DNA of 64,000 bases, taken from Trichobilharzia szidati (lineage: Eukaryota > Platyhelminthes > Trematoda > Strigeidida > Schistosomatidae). Positions 55,662 through 64,000 of the stretch are shown piece by piece. Positions within the stretch are counted from its first letter, which is position 1. Each line of letters begins with the position of its first letter. Under the pieces are notes generated by a model. The model made no database searches. It was not told where the DNA came from and saw only the letters and a program-made list of their open reading frames with translations. The stretch lies in contig OX235272.1 in NCBI GenBank assembly GCA_944472155.2, positions 17,034,354 to 17,098,353 on the forward strand, in the 5' to 3' direction. The position numbers and the translations under genes are program-made.

Positions 55662-55703
55662 TGCGAAGCTTTCATCACCCTACTGGGTGACATCTTCAGC
55701 GCA
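55662..55703 (-). ncRNA. Hammerhead motif in PLE-IV copy 4
   Basis: On the minus strand: stem I TGCG/CGCA (55700-55703, 55662-55665), core CTGAAGA (55693-55699) plus one extra T, stem II GTCACCC/GGGTGAT (55685-55691, 55674-55680), AGTA loop, GAA (55671-55673), AGCT stem III, and U before cleavage. Compared with 13658-13701 several stem II pairs change on both sides. Confidence 0.62.
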
Positions 55704-55749
55704 TACTTCAATTTATTGAAGTGAGCTTTTAGATTTCTCCACGAGTTTA

Positions 55750-56415
55750 TTAATCATCTCTCCTCGTCGGTGACCTTGGACGTGATTGGTTGTTTTTGTG
55801 TGTTTTCACACCTTCTAGGTTACTTGTATTGTCACTCATTGTTTCTTTGACTTGAACTTTGACCCTTTGTGTGTGAGGTTTCTTTCTTATCGGTTGATAA
55901 ATTTTGTCAATCTCGATGTGTCTATTGATTGATGATTCACTGGAATGCCAAGCTTCTAAAAATTCTCTACCATTCTTGTTGTTTCCTCTGTCTAATATTT
56001 GAACGTTGTCCCAGTCGAATTGATGTCCGTGGTTGTCTGTATGTAGTGATATGAGGGAGTGGATATCATGTCTTTTGACGGCTAGCTTATGTTCGTGGAT
56101 ACGAAGACTAAGGGGACGTCCACATTGGCCAATGTAGTGTTTTTCGCAGTTGATGCAATTTATTTTGTAGATGATGTTGGTTTTATCTACTTTCGGAGTT
56201 GAGTCTTTTGGTTGACATAGAATTGAGTGAAGTGACTTTGTTGGTTTGTGTACGACGTCAATTCCTAAAGGTTTGAAGAGTCTTGTAGTGATTTCTGAGA
56301 TATCCTTTATATATGGTAAGGCGATTTTCTTTGTGCTTTCCTTGGGGGCTTTTGGTTTGATAGGTTGGCTTGAGATGAAATTTCGTGGATACCCATTCTT
56401 TTGGAAGACGTCCAT
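55750..56415 (-). pseudogene. PLE-IV connector and GIY-YIG endonuclease, open
   Basis: 221 open codons: QKNGYPRNFISS, KIALPYIKDISEITTRLFKP, TKSLHSILCQPKD, then the endonuclease YKINCINCEKHYIGQCGRPL with RIHEHKLAVKRHDIHS, HQFDWDNVQILDRG, REFLEAWHSSE. It lacks the RT palm because of 5' truncation. No frameshift in the remaining part, so the endonuclease domain is complete by comparison with the other copies. Confidence 0.87.
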
Positions 56416-56879
56416 GAGATATCTTTCTTCAATTTTCCTTAAGGTGGGAGTGCTGCAATGAGTCCTGGTTCTCTTGAATAGTGTTTGTATTGAACATGTT
56501 TATTAATACACTTGGCAATTCGCCACACAAAGAGTAAAAATAATAACTATGTTCTAGAAAATATATCACGTAACGTGAGGTGTAATCCGGAAGGGGGTGA
56601 ATAAGTGAAGAATAGACAAAGGGAATTACGTAATGCGTGTAAGATTACCTAATCAATCAAAATTGACAAAATGGACAGAAGCCAGTGGAGATATAGTAAA
56701 ATGTTTATATAGCATCTGTACAAAAAGTGCAATGTCGTTAACAAACAGTGATAATGAAATGGTTATAATAAAAATAATATCAAAAATAGTAATAAATTAA
56801 AAAATCAGACAATAAAATAAAACAGTACTCTGGCAAGAATGTTACTCTGGCTATCGTAATGTGGGGGAGTGTATGTAAT

Positions 56880-57870
56880 GCTTTAGGATTCAGATGTTTG
56901 GCATCAGGTTTCGAATATTTAGTGATTCGGCTATCTATCAGTGTATGTAGTTAAAATGGTTTGGTGATATAGTGGGGAACATTTTGTGTAACTCTGAATC
57001 TATCGCAATGGGATGCCTGATGTCATGAGTTAAATGATGCTCAAGGATATGACTATCAGCATTCTCCTTTTCTACTTTAGCTAACCATCCTGGACAGTGT
57101 TCTATAACACATTTAAGGACTTGATGCTACTTTTTGCCTATATGTTTTTTTACAAAGTAACAAGCAAATTGAGAAATACACACAAAGTTGGTCAAAATGG
57201 ATATCTTTTCCTTAAACCATGATTGAATTAACTGGCTATTGGAGGACGTGATTATCAGGACGTTTACCTGAAATGTCTTCTTCGTTTGCTTGGAAATTTT
57301 GTAGCTCAAAATGTCTGCTTTTATTTTATCTTTCATTTCCTGGTTCATGAAGAGAGTTTTCTGAGGAACATTTACATCCTTCTGCAACGGTGATTTTTCT
57401 CGCGTGTAAATCCGTGGATATCCCTTTTCTAATGACGTGTCGAGTAGATACTTTAATTCAGTCTCAGCTGTGTGCTCAGAACCAATTTTTCAAATTTTTT
57501 TCCTTCACGTTCCCCACTGGAACATAGGGTTTCAAGCTAGTGGCTTGAAGTTTCTGTAGCAATGTTTATTTTACAGGATGGGGTTGCTAGCTTCATGCCC
57601 AACCATCCCTCTTCATAAGCATCATTTCTGGCTTAGCGAGGTAAAGGAGTGCGTCGGCTGGGGATCGAACCCCAGACCATATGCATGGTCGGCGAGCGTC
57701 CTAACCGCTATGCCACCGACGCACAATTTTTCAAATTCCTGAGCAATAAAAGACTACTGAGTTGTGGTTTTTAACTAGTAGGACAAAGTTCAGGAAGTTA
57801 GTAGACTGTCCACCCTATGTTGGCTTTCGGTAATGTTCACCTTTTCATCGAGTTGTCTTGTATTTTATTC
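56880..57870 (-). mobile_element. Penelope-like element (PLE-VI), interrupted by SINE-B
   Basis: Minus-strand blocks: VVFYCSGI before the SINE, then ETELKYLLDTSLEKGYPRIY, QKTLFMNQEMKDKIKADILS, and after a break HCPGWLAKVEKENADSHILE and HHLTHDIRHPI (endonuclease C-terminal part). The GIY-YIG core near 57140-57180 is decayed. Confidence 0.65.
57497..57723 (-). mobile_element. SINE-B insertion with 14-bp target duplication
   Basis: CAATTTTTCAAATT flanks it at 57483-57496 and 57724-57737. The + strand starts with the tail complement ('cttcacgttccccactgg'). It has the 'ggatggggttgctagc' and 'ggcttagcgaggtaaagg' blocks, and ends with the tRNA head ('gggatcgaaccccag' near 57661). The cleanest SINE-B insertion here. 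Confidence 0.92.
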
Positions 57871-58711
57871 TACGTTTCAACTGATCCTGCCAATAGTTTG
57901 AGGACTTTTCTTACTAGCTTTTCACTTATGTCTCACTTGGCATAACACAAGTTCGACATCATAAACAAGAGGTTTAAACTCGAATATTTAGTTCAGAGAC
58001 CCATAACGGCATCTGTAGTGCTTTCACATTTGATTCAAGTTAATTTAGTAAGAATTGCTTCGTAATTTTTGCATTTAATTCATGTTACTACTACTTATTG
58101 TAACGGGGTGTTACTGTTCTTATTGCTTGTTGTTTATCTCGACCAGACTGCAATTCCTGACACAACACTCTAATCAACTGTTCATTTGTAAAAAATGCCC
58201 CCATACTGGGATGGACAAAGACGTCAAGGTTAACTGCAAAAACAGCGACAACAACAACTTTTCTTCTTCAAAATACAAAGTATAAATGTATAACCAATAT
58301 CTGACTGTCTGACCTTGAAGATCTTCCAAAATAAGTCACTCAAAAACTATTCAGTCAGGTTATTAGGTCGGCGCATCCATCATTTACAACTTCACGTCCT
58401 AAAACCTTCCCATTATGATAGATTTTTAATTGAGAGACCACTGGAAGATGTTTATAGGTCTAAGTACTATCCATCTATAAAACTACTACTTCTACTACTG
58501 TAGTGAGCGCTACTTGTGAATATACCTTAGTAGTATATTTGTGTGTGCATAAAGGAAAGCTGATTGAAGGAGTAAGGCATAAAGAAAGTAAAAACTCTGC
58601 GAAGAATCTAGGCTGCAACAAACAAGAACGAACAAAACTTTGTGTCATTCAGAGTGTATGATATTATCTGCACTGTAGAGGAATCAACAGAGGATTAATT
58701 ATTTTTATAAG
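57871..58711. other. Unassigned spacer
   Basis: Short frames at 58082-58285 and 58315-58503 are of uncertain origin; no family motif was seen. A run of CTA repeats lies near 58480-58500. Confidence 0.35.
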
Positions 58712-58771
58712 GTTCATTGTATCTTTGTAAAAATTATATTTGTAAAGTCTCAGCGAGATTGAAATGAGTAA

Positions 58772-58816
58772 TTCCAACGTTTCGTTCGGAAATCTGGTCC
58801 CAACTTCTTCAGGGAA
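58772..58816 (-). ncRNA. Hammerhead motif, left arm
   Basis: Inverted counterpart of 60350-60394. On the minus strand: core CTGAAGA at 58806-58812, GAA at 58781-58783, ACGT at 58777-58780, stem I GGAA/TTCC ends at 58813-58816 and 58772-58775. Same bases as the right arm. Confidence 0.55.
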
Positions 58817-58939
58817 ATTAATCAAAATTAACATAACAGAGGTTCATATATAAAAGGAACATCACTAGTTTTTAAAAACTTTGTCCAATCATGAGTCATT
58901 CAACAAGCATCAACAAGTGTAATAAACGAAATTTTATGA

Positions 58940-59366
58940 ATGGAGGATTTCATCATGAGATGACATCAGTTAGAGAACCACTGGAAAACCTGGGAGTACT
59001 GGACAGCTGTTTCGTCATAGTTTGGGACTCTTCATCAGTACGCGCCCACCGGGATTCGAACCCAGGACCTTCTGATTACAAGGCGAGCTCGTAGACCATT
59101 GATCCACTGGGACCCGATCCAATGGTCCTTGAATTCTAACTTCTTCCAATGCACGGGTCCCAGTGGCTCAATGGTCTACGAGCTCGCTTTGTAATCAGAA
59201 GGTCCTGGGTTTGAATCCCGGTGGGCGCGTACTGATGAAGAGTCCCAAACTATGATGAAACAGCTGTCCAGTACTCCCAGGTTTTCCAGTGGTTCTCTAA
59301 CTGATGTCATCTCATGATGAAATCCTCCATGCAATTAAACTTTATCCCTACCAAACCAATACTTGA
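58940..59366. mobile_element. SINE-A fold-back insertion with 11-bp target duplication
   Basis: AAATTTTATGA flanks it at 58929-58939 and 59367-59377; the uninterrupted right arm of the host element shows a single copy of this word. The insert is a head-to-head pair: antisense SINE-A (58940-59153) and sense SINE-A (59154-59366), meeting at the tRNA-like heads. After the paired region the right end has a 35-nt unpaired extension. Both hammerhead blocks carry A at core position 3 and a damaged stem II. Confidence 0.92.
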
Positions 59367-60349
59367 AAATTTTATGAGCTGTGATCAAAATTTGACCTCG
59401 GATTTACAAATATTGGTCTACCTTTGTTAAACACTTTAAACAGAGTGTGTGTGTGTGTGTGTGTGGGTAAACAGTTGTAAAACATTTCTTAACGTCTCCA
59501 TAAGAAGATATGGACAGTCGAGAATTTTGACCAAGTATTAATTATTAGTGATACATATCCATTTTTTATTTATTAATAAGGATTTCCTATGCATCAGCTA
59601 ACATCACGCCTGCATGTCTGTTCAAACTGTTTGTATCTAAATTTTATGATTAGACGTATTTTCAGAATTATGGTGTTTAGGATTAGAGTTTAGTAGAAGC
59701 ACCCTGTCGGACTTATTGCTTTGTCTTCTTTCTGAAGATTGAGCTGCTTTATTCGACCTACTGGGGTTGTCAGGTGACTCGACAGCTACGGATTTAGGAT
59801 ATGCATTCTGCTGCAGACAACGGAGAGTGAAAACACGATGATTGTGCCAATTACACAGTTTCTTTGTTAATTTAATTCCATTGCAAAATAATTCAAATGA
59901 ACTGTCGTCAAGACTTGACAGAATAGTTCTAAAATATTTGAAAATATTTTGAAAATACGTCTAATCATAAAATTCTAGATATTAACAGTTTGAACAGACA
60001 TGAAGGTGTGATGTTAGCTGATGCATAGGAAATCCTTATTAATAAATAAAAAATGGATATGTATCACTAATAATTAATACTTGGTCAAAATTCTCGACTG
60101 TCCATATCTTCTTATGGAGACGTTAAGAAATGTTTTACAACTGTTTACCCACACACACACACACACACCTCTGTTTAAAGTGTTTAACAAAGGTAGACCA
60201 ATATTTGTAAATCCGAGGTCAAATTTTGATCACAGCTCATAAAATTTTGTTTATTACACTTGTTGAATGACTCATGATTGGACAAAGTTTTTAAAAACAA
60301 GTGATGTTCCTTTTATATATAAACCTCTGTTATGTTAATTTTGATTAAT

Positions 60350-60394
60350 TTCCCTGAAGAAGTTGGGACCAGATTTCCGAACGAAACGTTGGAA
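60350..60394 (+). ncRNA. Hammerhead motif, right arm
   Basis: Stem I TTCC (60350-60353) with GGAA (60391-60394). Core CTGAAGA 60354-60360 plus one extra A. Stem II GTT/AAC (60362-60364, 60380-60382) followed by GGA/TCC pairs across a G-G mismatch. GAA 60383-60385, self-complementary ACGT 60386-60389, and T at 60390 before cleavage. Core intact. Confidence 0.58.
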
Positions 60395-60559
60395 TTACTC
60401 ATTTCAATCTCGCTGAGATCTTACAAATATAATTTTTTACAAATGTCTACTTCTCACTCGGCGCCCAAATATTTTAGAATTATTCTGTCAAATTTTGACG
60501 ACAGTTCATTTGAATTCACTGTATCTTATTCAATGAACATTAGATTTGCCCTTATTTTG

Positions 60560-60670
60560 ATTCTATTTGGTGGGTGGTGACTATCACTGGGATTCGTCAG
60601 CTGAGTGTACTATCGGAACCCAGCGTGTGACAGTATTCCCACTGAGACTAGGAGCCGACATGTTAATTGG
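60560..60670 (-). mobile_element. Sm-alpha-like SINE fragment
   Basis: The + strand 'ggtggtgactatcactggga' and 'cgtcagctgagtgta', then 'tattcccactgagactagga', match the Sm-alpha order seen at 23636. The hammerhead centre is partly deleted. Confidence 0.6.
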
Positions 60671-60689
60671 GATTCCGATTCTACCTCTT

Positions 60690-61330
60690 CTTAATCACTC
60701 AAGATATAGTGTTGTTGCACCTCCTTGAATAAAATCTCTGTTGAACGACCGATATATCTCGGTCCACAAGAGTAGGTGAACTGATAAACCCGTTAAGACC
60801 TGATCAACTGCTGGATGTTTTCCTTCAGGTTACAGAACAGTAATGGTCGACTAGACAACACTATTCTCAATGATGCTGCAGCAAGTGTCCTTTTCAAGGA
60901 CCATGTAATCCTTCTTTTCACGATGTCAGCAGCTAAGACATTCTAGAATTCAAGGCTCATATATAGCCGTTTCTTGGCTGCTGACTTTAAACCACACTCT
61001 AAAGGTCTTAAGTATATGTTCTTGTGTATAAAAAGTGTTTAAAATCCACTTTCCATTAGGATTTTTTCTTCGAAGAATTAGCCCTTTCTGCACAGCATCA
61101 GTACTACATATGCATCGAATGAGAGTGGAAAGTGATTGAATTAGGTCTCGTCTTTGATCATTGGGTACTCAGCTGCAGAAATTTACCAGCTGACCATTTT
61201 TTGATAGCTTTCAAAAATTAATCGAGAAAACCAATTTTTGACTTCTGCTCCATTTTGAGTGTGAATTTTATCACTGGATTGCAGCCACTGAATGCATTTA
61301 ATATATATTATTTAAATCATAAGCACCATA
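60690..61330 (-). mobile_element. Decayed PLE with readable GIY-YIG motif
   Basis: The minus strand near 60710-60800 reads VYQFTYSCGPRYIGRSTEIL and FKEVQQHYILSD, a clear GIY-YIG module. Upstream connector sequence to about 61330 is broken by stops. It resembles the 28840 fragment more than PLE-I to IV. Confidence 0.65.
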
Positions 61331-61338
61331 ACGAACAA

Positions 61339-61578
61339 TGTGCGTTGGTGGCATAGCGGTTAGGACGCCCGCCGACCATGCACATGTTCCGGGTTTCGAT
61401 CCCCGACCGACTCACTCCTTTACCTCGCTAAGCCAGAACTAAAAAAGCTGATGAAGAGGAAAGTTTGGGCATGAGGCTAGCAACCTCATCCTGTCAAAAT
61501 AAACACTGCTACAGAAACTTCAAGCCTCTAGCTTGAAGCCCTATGTTCCACTGGGAACGTAAAGGAATAAATAAAATC
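61339..61578 (+). mobile_element. SINE-B insertion, full length
   Basis: Head TTGGTGGCATAGCGGTTAGG (A box) and a B box near 61390, 'ctcctttacctcgctaagcc' (61415), 'gggcatgaggctagcaacc' (61468), 'ctgctacagaaacttcaagc' (61506) and the RTE-like tail 'ccctatgttccactgggaac'. ACGAACAA at 61331-61338 and 61579-61586 is the likely target duplication. Confidence 0.9.
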
Positions 61579-61586
61579 ACGAACAA

Positions 61587-61854
61587 AATATGTGCCGACT
61601 GCATACCTTTTATAGAGCAGTAAACTTCGAATTGCTGACTTCAACTGACGATTTTGTAGATTGGACTTAAAACAATCGGTCAATACCGGCTTTTTGTCTG
61701 TAGAGTGTTTCATTGAATGTTGATTGTATATTCAGTGTATATCTTGATAGTGGTCCTTTCGAATGTGTAGTAAATATCGCTAAATTACTGAAGCTTTGAT
61801 CACAGAAACAGAAAAGTCAGTTTGTTCAATGATTCCTTCTGTCCTGGTCTTATT
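61587..61854. other. Unassigned spacer, possibly more of the decayed PLE
   Basis: No block read with confidence. Confidence 0.3.
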
Positions 61855-62872
61855 CCGTCTATCCCCCCTTGGGGTGGTGGACAGGCTTGCATATTGCAAT
61901 GACCCACCAAGCCACACTGGCTAGAACTATTGTTCCTGAAGGTCCTACCATGCCCGGAAAGTCGTTAGGATAGCGATTAGACTAAAAGCAGTTCCCGGTA
62001 TTGTGTGAGAATCTTTTTTTACACTATGCTGGCGGTCTGTGGGAGAAGTTCTACTGCTGGTAAACAGGGATGTAACAGCAGTGAGATGTTTCCCTCAGGT
62101 GACCAGGATGTCAGCTATGCTGTCTCTCCACTCTGGAGGGAGAGAGTTAGAAAAGGTCGACCCCAACAATTCTACATCCCGCCTTACCCCTACGGCAGTA
62201 AATTTAATAATAGGGAACCAACCCAAGAAACCAGTTCATACAGGCCGTGTGTAACTGGCCTCAAGCAGTTACCCCTGGGCCCTGCGGTTACACGACACTA
62301 ACCCTCTCTCTGTTTCAGGTAGCCGAAGACTCAATCAACCGGAAAGTACCAATCGTCCACACACTTCCAAAAGCACACGAAGCCTTCCTGAACATCATTC
62401 TCCTTTACCCAGATCACCTTCATCATCTTGCTTCCCTACTACAGTCAGTACTATTCTTCAGACTAGTGATTCATCTTCACTCTGCGACCATAAACAATGA
62501 TGAGAGCCATAAAAACACCCCAGATAGCTTTTAAAGCCACTCCGCCAACTTCATATAGGAGCATTTAACGTCAGAACCCTCTGCCATATCGGACAACAGG
62601 AATCACTAGCAAGAACTTTGGCATCTCAAGCCATAGATGTTTGTTGTTTCTTGGAGACATGCGTACAAGACCTGAGTATGGTCATTCACTTAACCCAGCC
62701 AGGCCAACAAGGTGAATCTACAAAATTCACCTTAAGGTTGTCAGGAGACCCCTCAACTAATCCGCGAAGACTTGCACGTGTAGGAATAGAATTGAATGTT
62801 AGGGCAAAAAAACCTTTCTTGACTGGATCCCATTACATATTCGTATTTGAAGAGAGAAAGAATGAACATGTT

Positions 62873-62921
62873 TGCAGGATAATACGGGCTCGTTTTATTT
62901 CGTGGATTCTCATCAACTGCA
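62873..62921 (-). ncRNA. Hammerhead-like motif, left arm
   Basis: Exact inverted counterpart of 63462-63510, with stem I ends TGCAG/CTGCA at 62873-62877 and 62917-62921. Confidence 0.5.
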
Positions 62922-63461
62922 TACATCCTAAACAAAATCAAATTATAGGTTTCAAGAAAGTTGTGGAACATACTTTTTCATAATTACTTTGAGTTATAGA
63001 TAGAAGGCATAAGGAACATAATTCCAGAATTTGATGTAGGTAGACAGATTATTCGGTGTCAGAAACAACTAATTATATATAGTGGAATTAGATAAGAGGG
63101 GTAAGAGTTCAGATTTCTATTGGAAAACAACACAGATTGGTTAGAGGCATATTACAGGGTCAGGGTCAGAGAACAGTAAATTTACACATCTTGTGGTGGA
63201 GAGTTTAAGTTGTCTGACCCTGACTCTGTAATATTCCTCTAACCAATCTGTGTTGTTTTCCAATAGAAATCTGAACTCTTACCCCTCTTATCTAATTCCA
63301 CTATATATAATTAGTTGTTTCTGACACCGAATAATCTGTCTACCTACATCAAATTCTGGAATTATGTTCCTTATGCCTTCTATCTATAACTCAAAGTAAT
63401 TATGAAAAAGTATGTTCCACAACTTTCTTGAAACCTATAATTTGATTTTGTTTAGGATGTA

Positions 63462-63510
63462 TGCAGTTGATGAGAATCCACGAAATAAAACGAGCCCGTA
63501 TTATCCTGCA
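63462..63510 (+). ncRNA. Hammerhead-like motif, right arm
   Basis: Stem I TGCAG (63462-63466) with CTGCA (63506-63510). Core TTGATGA (63467-63473; first base T instead of C). A short GAATCCAC in place of stem II. GAA 63482-63484. Stem III ATAAAACG/CGTATTAT (63485-63492, 63497-63504) with one A-A mismatch and an AGCC loop. C at 63505 before cleavage. Closest to the PLE-I motif at 3447. Confidence 0.5.
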
Positions 63511-64000
63511 AACATGTTCATTCTTTCTCTCTTCAAACTGATAAAGGGAACCGGTTGCATGAGATATTTGTATGTTTCCAGCCCATGTGAACGGGTCTGT
63601 TAGAATAAGGAAGGATGGCGTTACCCTTCGTCGTCTTTCCGTAACGCCCTAACAGATTGCAGTTCAGGATGAACTAAAGGATGACTTCTGCCTGAAACTG
63701 TCTAATTTGCTGCAAAAAGCAAAACGCTCAAATATAGTTGTTTTAGCAGGCGACTTCTATGCCCAAGTAGGGAAGTTAGGTTAGACTGAGAAGTATATTG
63801 ACAGTACGTATGGAGTTCCCTGCCGACGAACCGACAACGGTGATCGTCTTCTACAGTTCTGTTCAGATAATTATCTGTTCCTAGTCAGCACTAACTTTAG
63901 GCACAAAGAGACATTGCGTAACCTGGCGACTTCCATCACCAAATCAACGCTGGAATCAGATAGACCACATAGCGATAGAGTATCGTTGGCGAGAGTCAGT

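Larger units (their letters stand above)
55610..56500 (-). mobile_element. Penelope-like element (PLE-IV) copy 4
   Basis: Minus strand from about 56500 (HCSTPTLRKIEERYL) to the terminal segment at about 55610. The endonuclease frame is undamaged. The terminal segment has a hammerhead at 55662-55703. This copy is diverged from copies 1 and 2, so it samples another subfamily. Confidence 0.86.
58724..60443. mobile_element. Large non-coding fold-back element with hammerheads, containing a SINE-A fold-back
   Basis: Left arm 58724-59664 (minus the 438-bp SINE insertion with duplication) is the reverse complement of right arm 59950-60443, about 495 bp each, around a 285-bp centre. Both arms keep the same (TG)n tract (59448-59464 and 60149-60168). 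Each arm has a hammerhead motif. A second 51-bp inverted pair links 59890-59940 with 60466-60516. TTCATTGTATCTT (58712-58724) resembles TTCACTGTATCTT (60515-60527), a possible target duplication. No ORF. Confidence 0.85.
62847..63563. mobile_element. Non-coding fold-back element inside the RTE endonuclease
   Basis: Left arm 62846 to about 63172 is the reverse complement of about 63210-63537, with a loop of about 35 bp. ATATTCGTAT (62837-62846) and ATATTTGTAT (63564-63573) are a probable target duplication with one mismatch. A 26-nt unpaired extension (63538-63563) follows the right arm. Both arms contain the same hammerhead-like motif. The identical protein readings on opposite strands (62753-62971 and 63412-63603) are only a result of the palindrome. 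Confidence 0.87.
61855..64000 (+). mobile_element. RTE-type (SR2-like) element, 5' UTR and endonuclease, interrupted by a fold-back; continues past the edge
   Basis: The leader (61855-62530) shares the 'gacaggcttgcatat'-type block with 32572. The endonuclease then reads GAFNVRTLCHIGQQESLART, SQAIDVCCFLETCVQD, and PRRLARVGIELNVRAKK to about 62835. After the insertion it resumes with VNGSVRIRKDG near 63590, ELKDDFCLKLSNLLQKAKRS, VVLAGDFYAQVGKLG (the usual GDFNAQVG has Asn to Tyr) and RTDNGDRLLQFCSDNYLFLV. Stops near 63655 and 63783 show it is dead. Confidence 0.85.

Noticed and set aside
59448..59464. TG repeat as an independent microsatellite
   Set aside because: The complementary AC tract at 60149-60168 lies at the same place in the other arm, so it is part of the fold-back element.
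62753..63603. Two open frames on opposite strands giving the same protein
   Set aside because: They are the two arms of one palindromic element; no codon bias or domain suggests a protein.
1..64000. Any evidence of viral, bacterial or toxin genes
   Set aside because: All recognisable coding matter is either protocadherin or retroelement; no such gene was seen.

Overview
The window looks like a schistosome (blood fluke) chromosome segment. It is AT-rich with almost no open coding sequence. It is packed with fragments of the retroelements typical of Schistosoma: RTE-type (SR2-like) and CR1-type (SR1-like) non-LTR elements, Penelope-like elements (PLEs) with GIY-YIG endonucleases, and tRNA-headed SINEs of the Sm-alpha type carrying hammerhead motifs. 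The species cannot be fixed from the sequence alone.

Only one host gene is supported, a protocadherin on the + strand. A 1186-bp exon (9145-10330) holds two cadherin repeats, a transmembrane segment and the start of the cytoplasmic tail. A phase-compatible exon near 48355-48976 supplies the C-terminus. It reads cadherin-tail-like in three successive frames, with breaks in AAT-rich tracts. The intron between them is about 38 kb and is filled with mobile elements. No upstream exon was recognised in 1-9144, and no host gene after 48976.

Element layout. At least 14 RTE pieces lie on both strands, including a near-palindromic pair at 45695-46418 / 46905-47620. One RTE has an intact-looking start of the endonuclease region and runs off the right edge. 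PLE fragments belong to six or more lineages. Two CR1 3' ends and one internally collapsed LTR retroelement are also present. There are four tRNA-derived SINE types; one is a chimera of a tRNA head with the 5' and 3' ends of an RTE. Nesting is frequent: SINE in PLE, SINE in RTE, RTE in PLE, fold-back in RTE, SINE in fold-back.

The most interesting theme is a fold-back architecture shared by PLEs, by the hammerhead SINE (called SINE-A here) and by two elements with no recognised ORF. In each, the 3' terminal segment is also present inverted at the left end. In the clearest cases a short unpaired 3' extension follows the right arm and the whole is bounded by a 10-13 bp duplication. Several arms carry foldable hammerhead ribozymes, some with an intact core and compensating stem changes. 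This suggests that one machinery, probably PLE reverse transcriptase plus GIY-YIG endonuclease, mobilises both autonomous and non-coding members. Hammerheads in PLEs and in Sm-alpha are known; the shared insertion signature of the SINE and the PLEs is the part worth testing. All alignments were made by eye.
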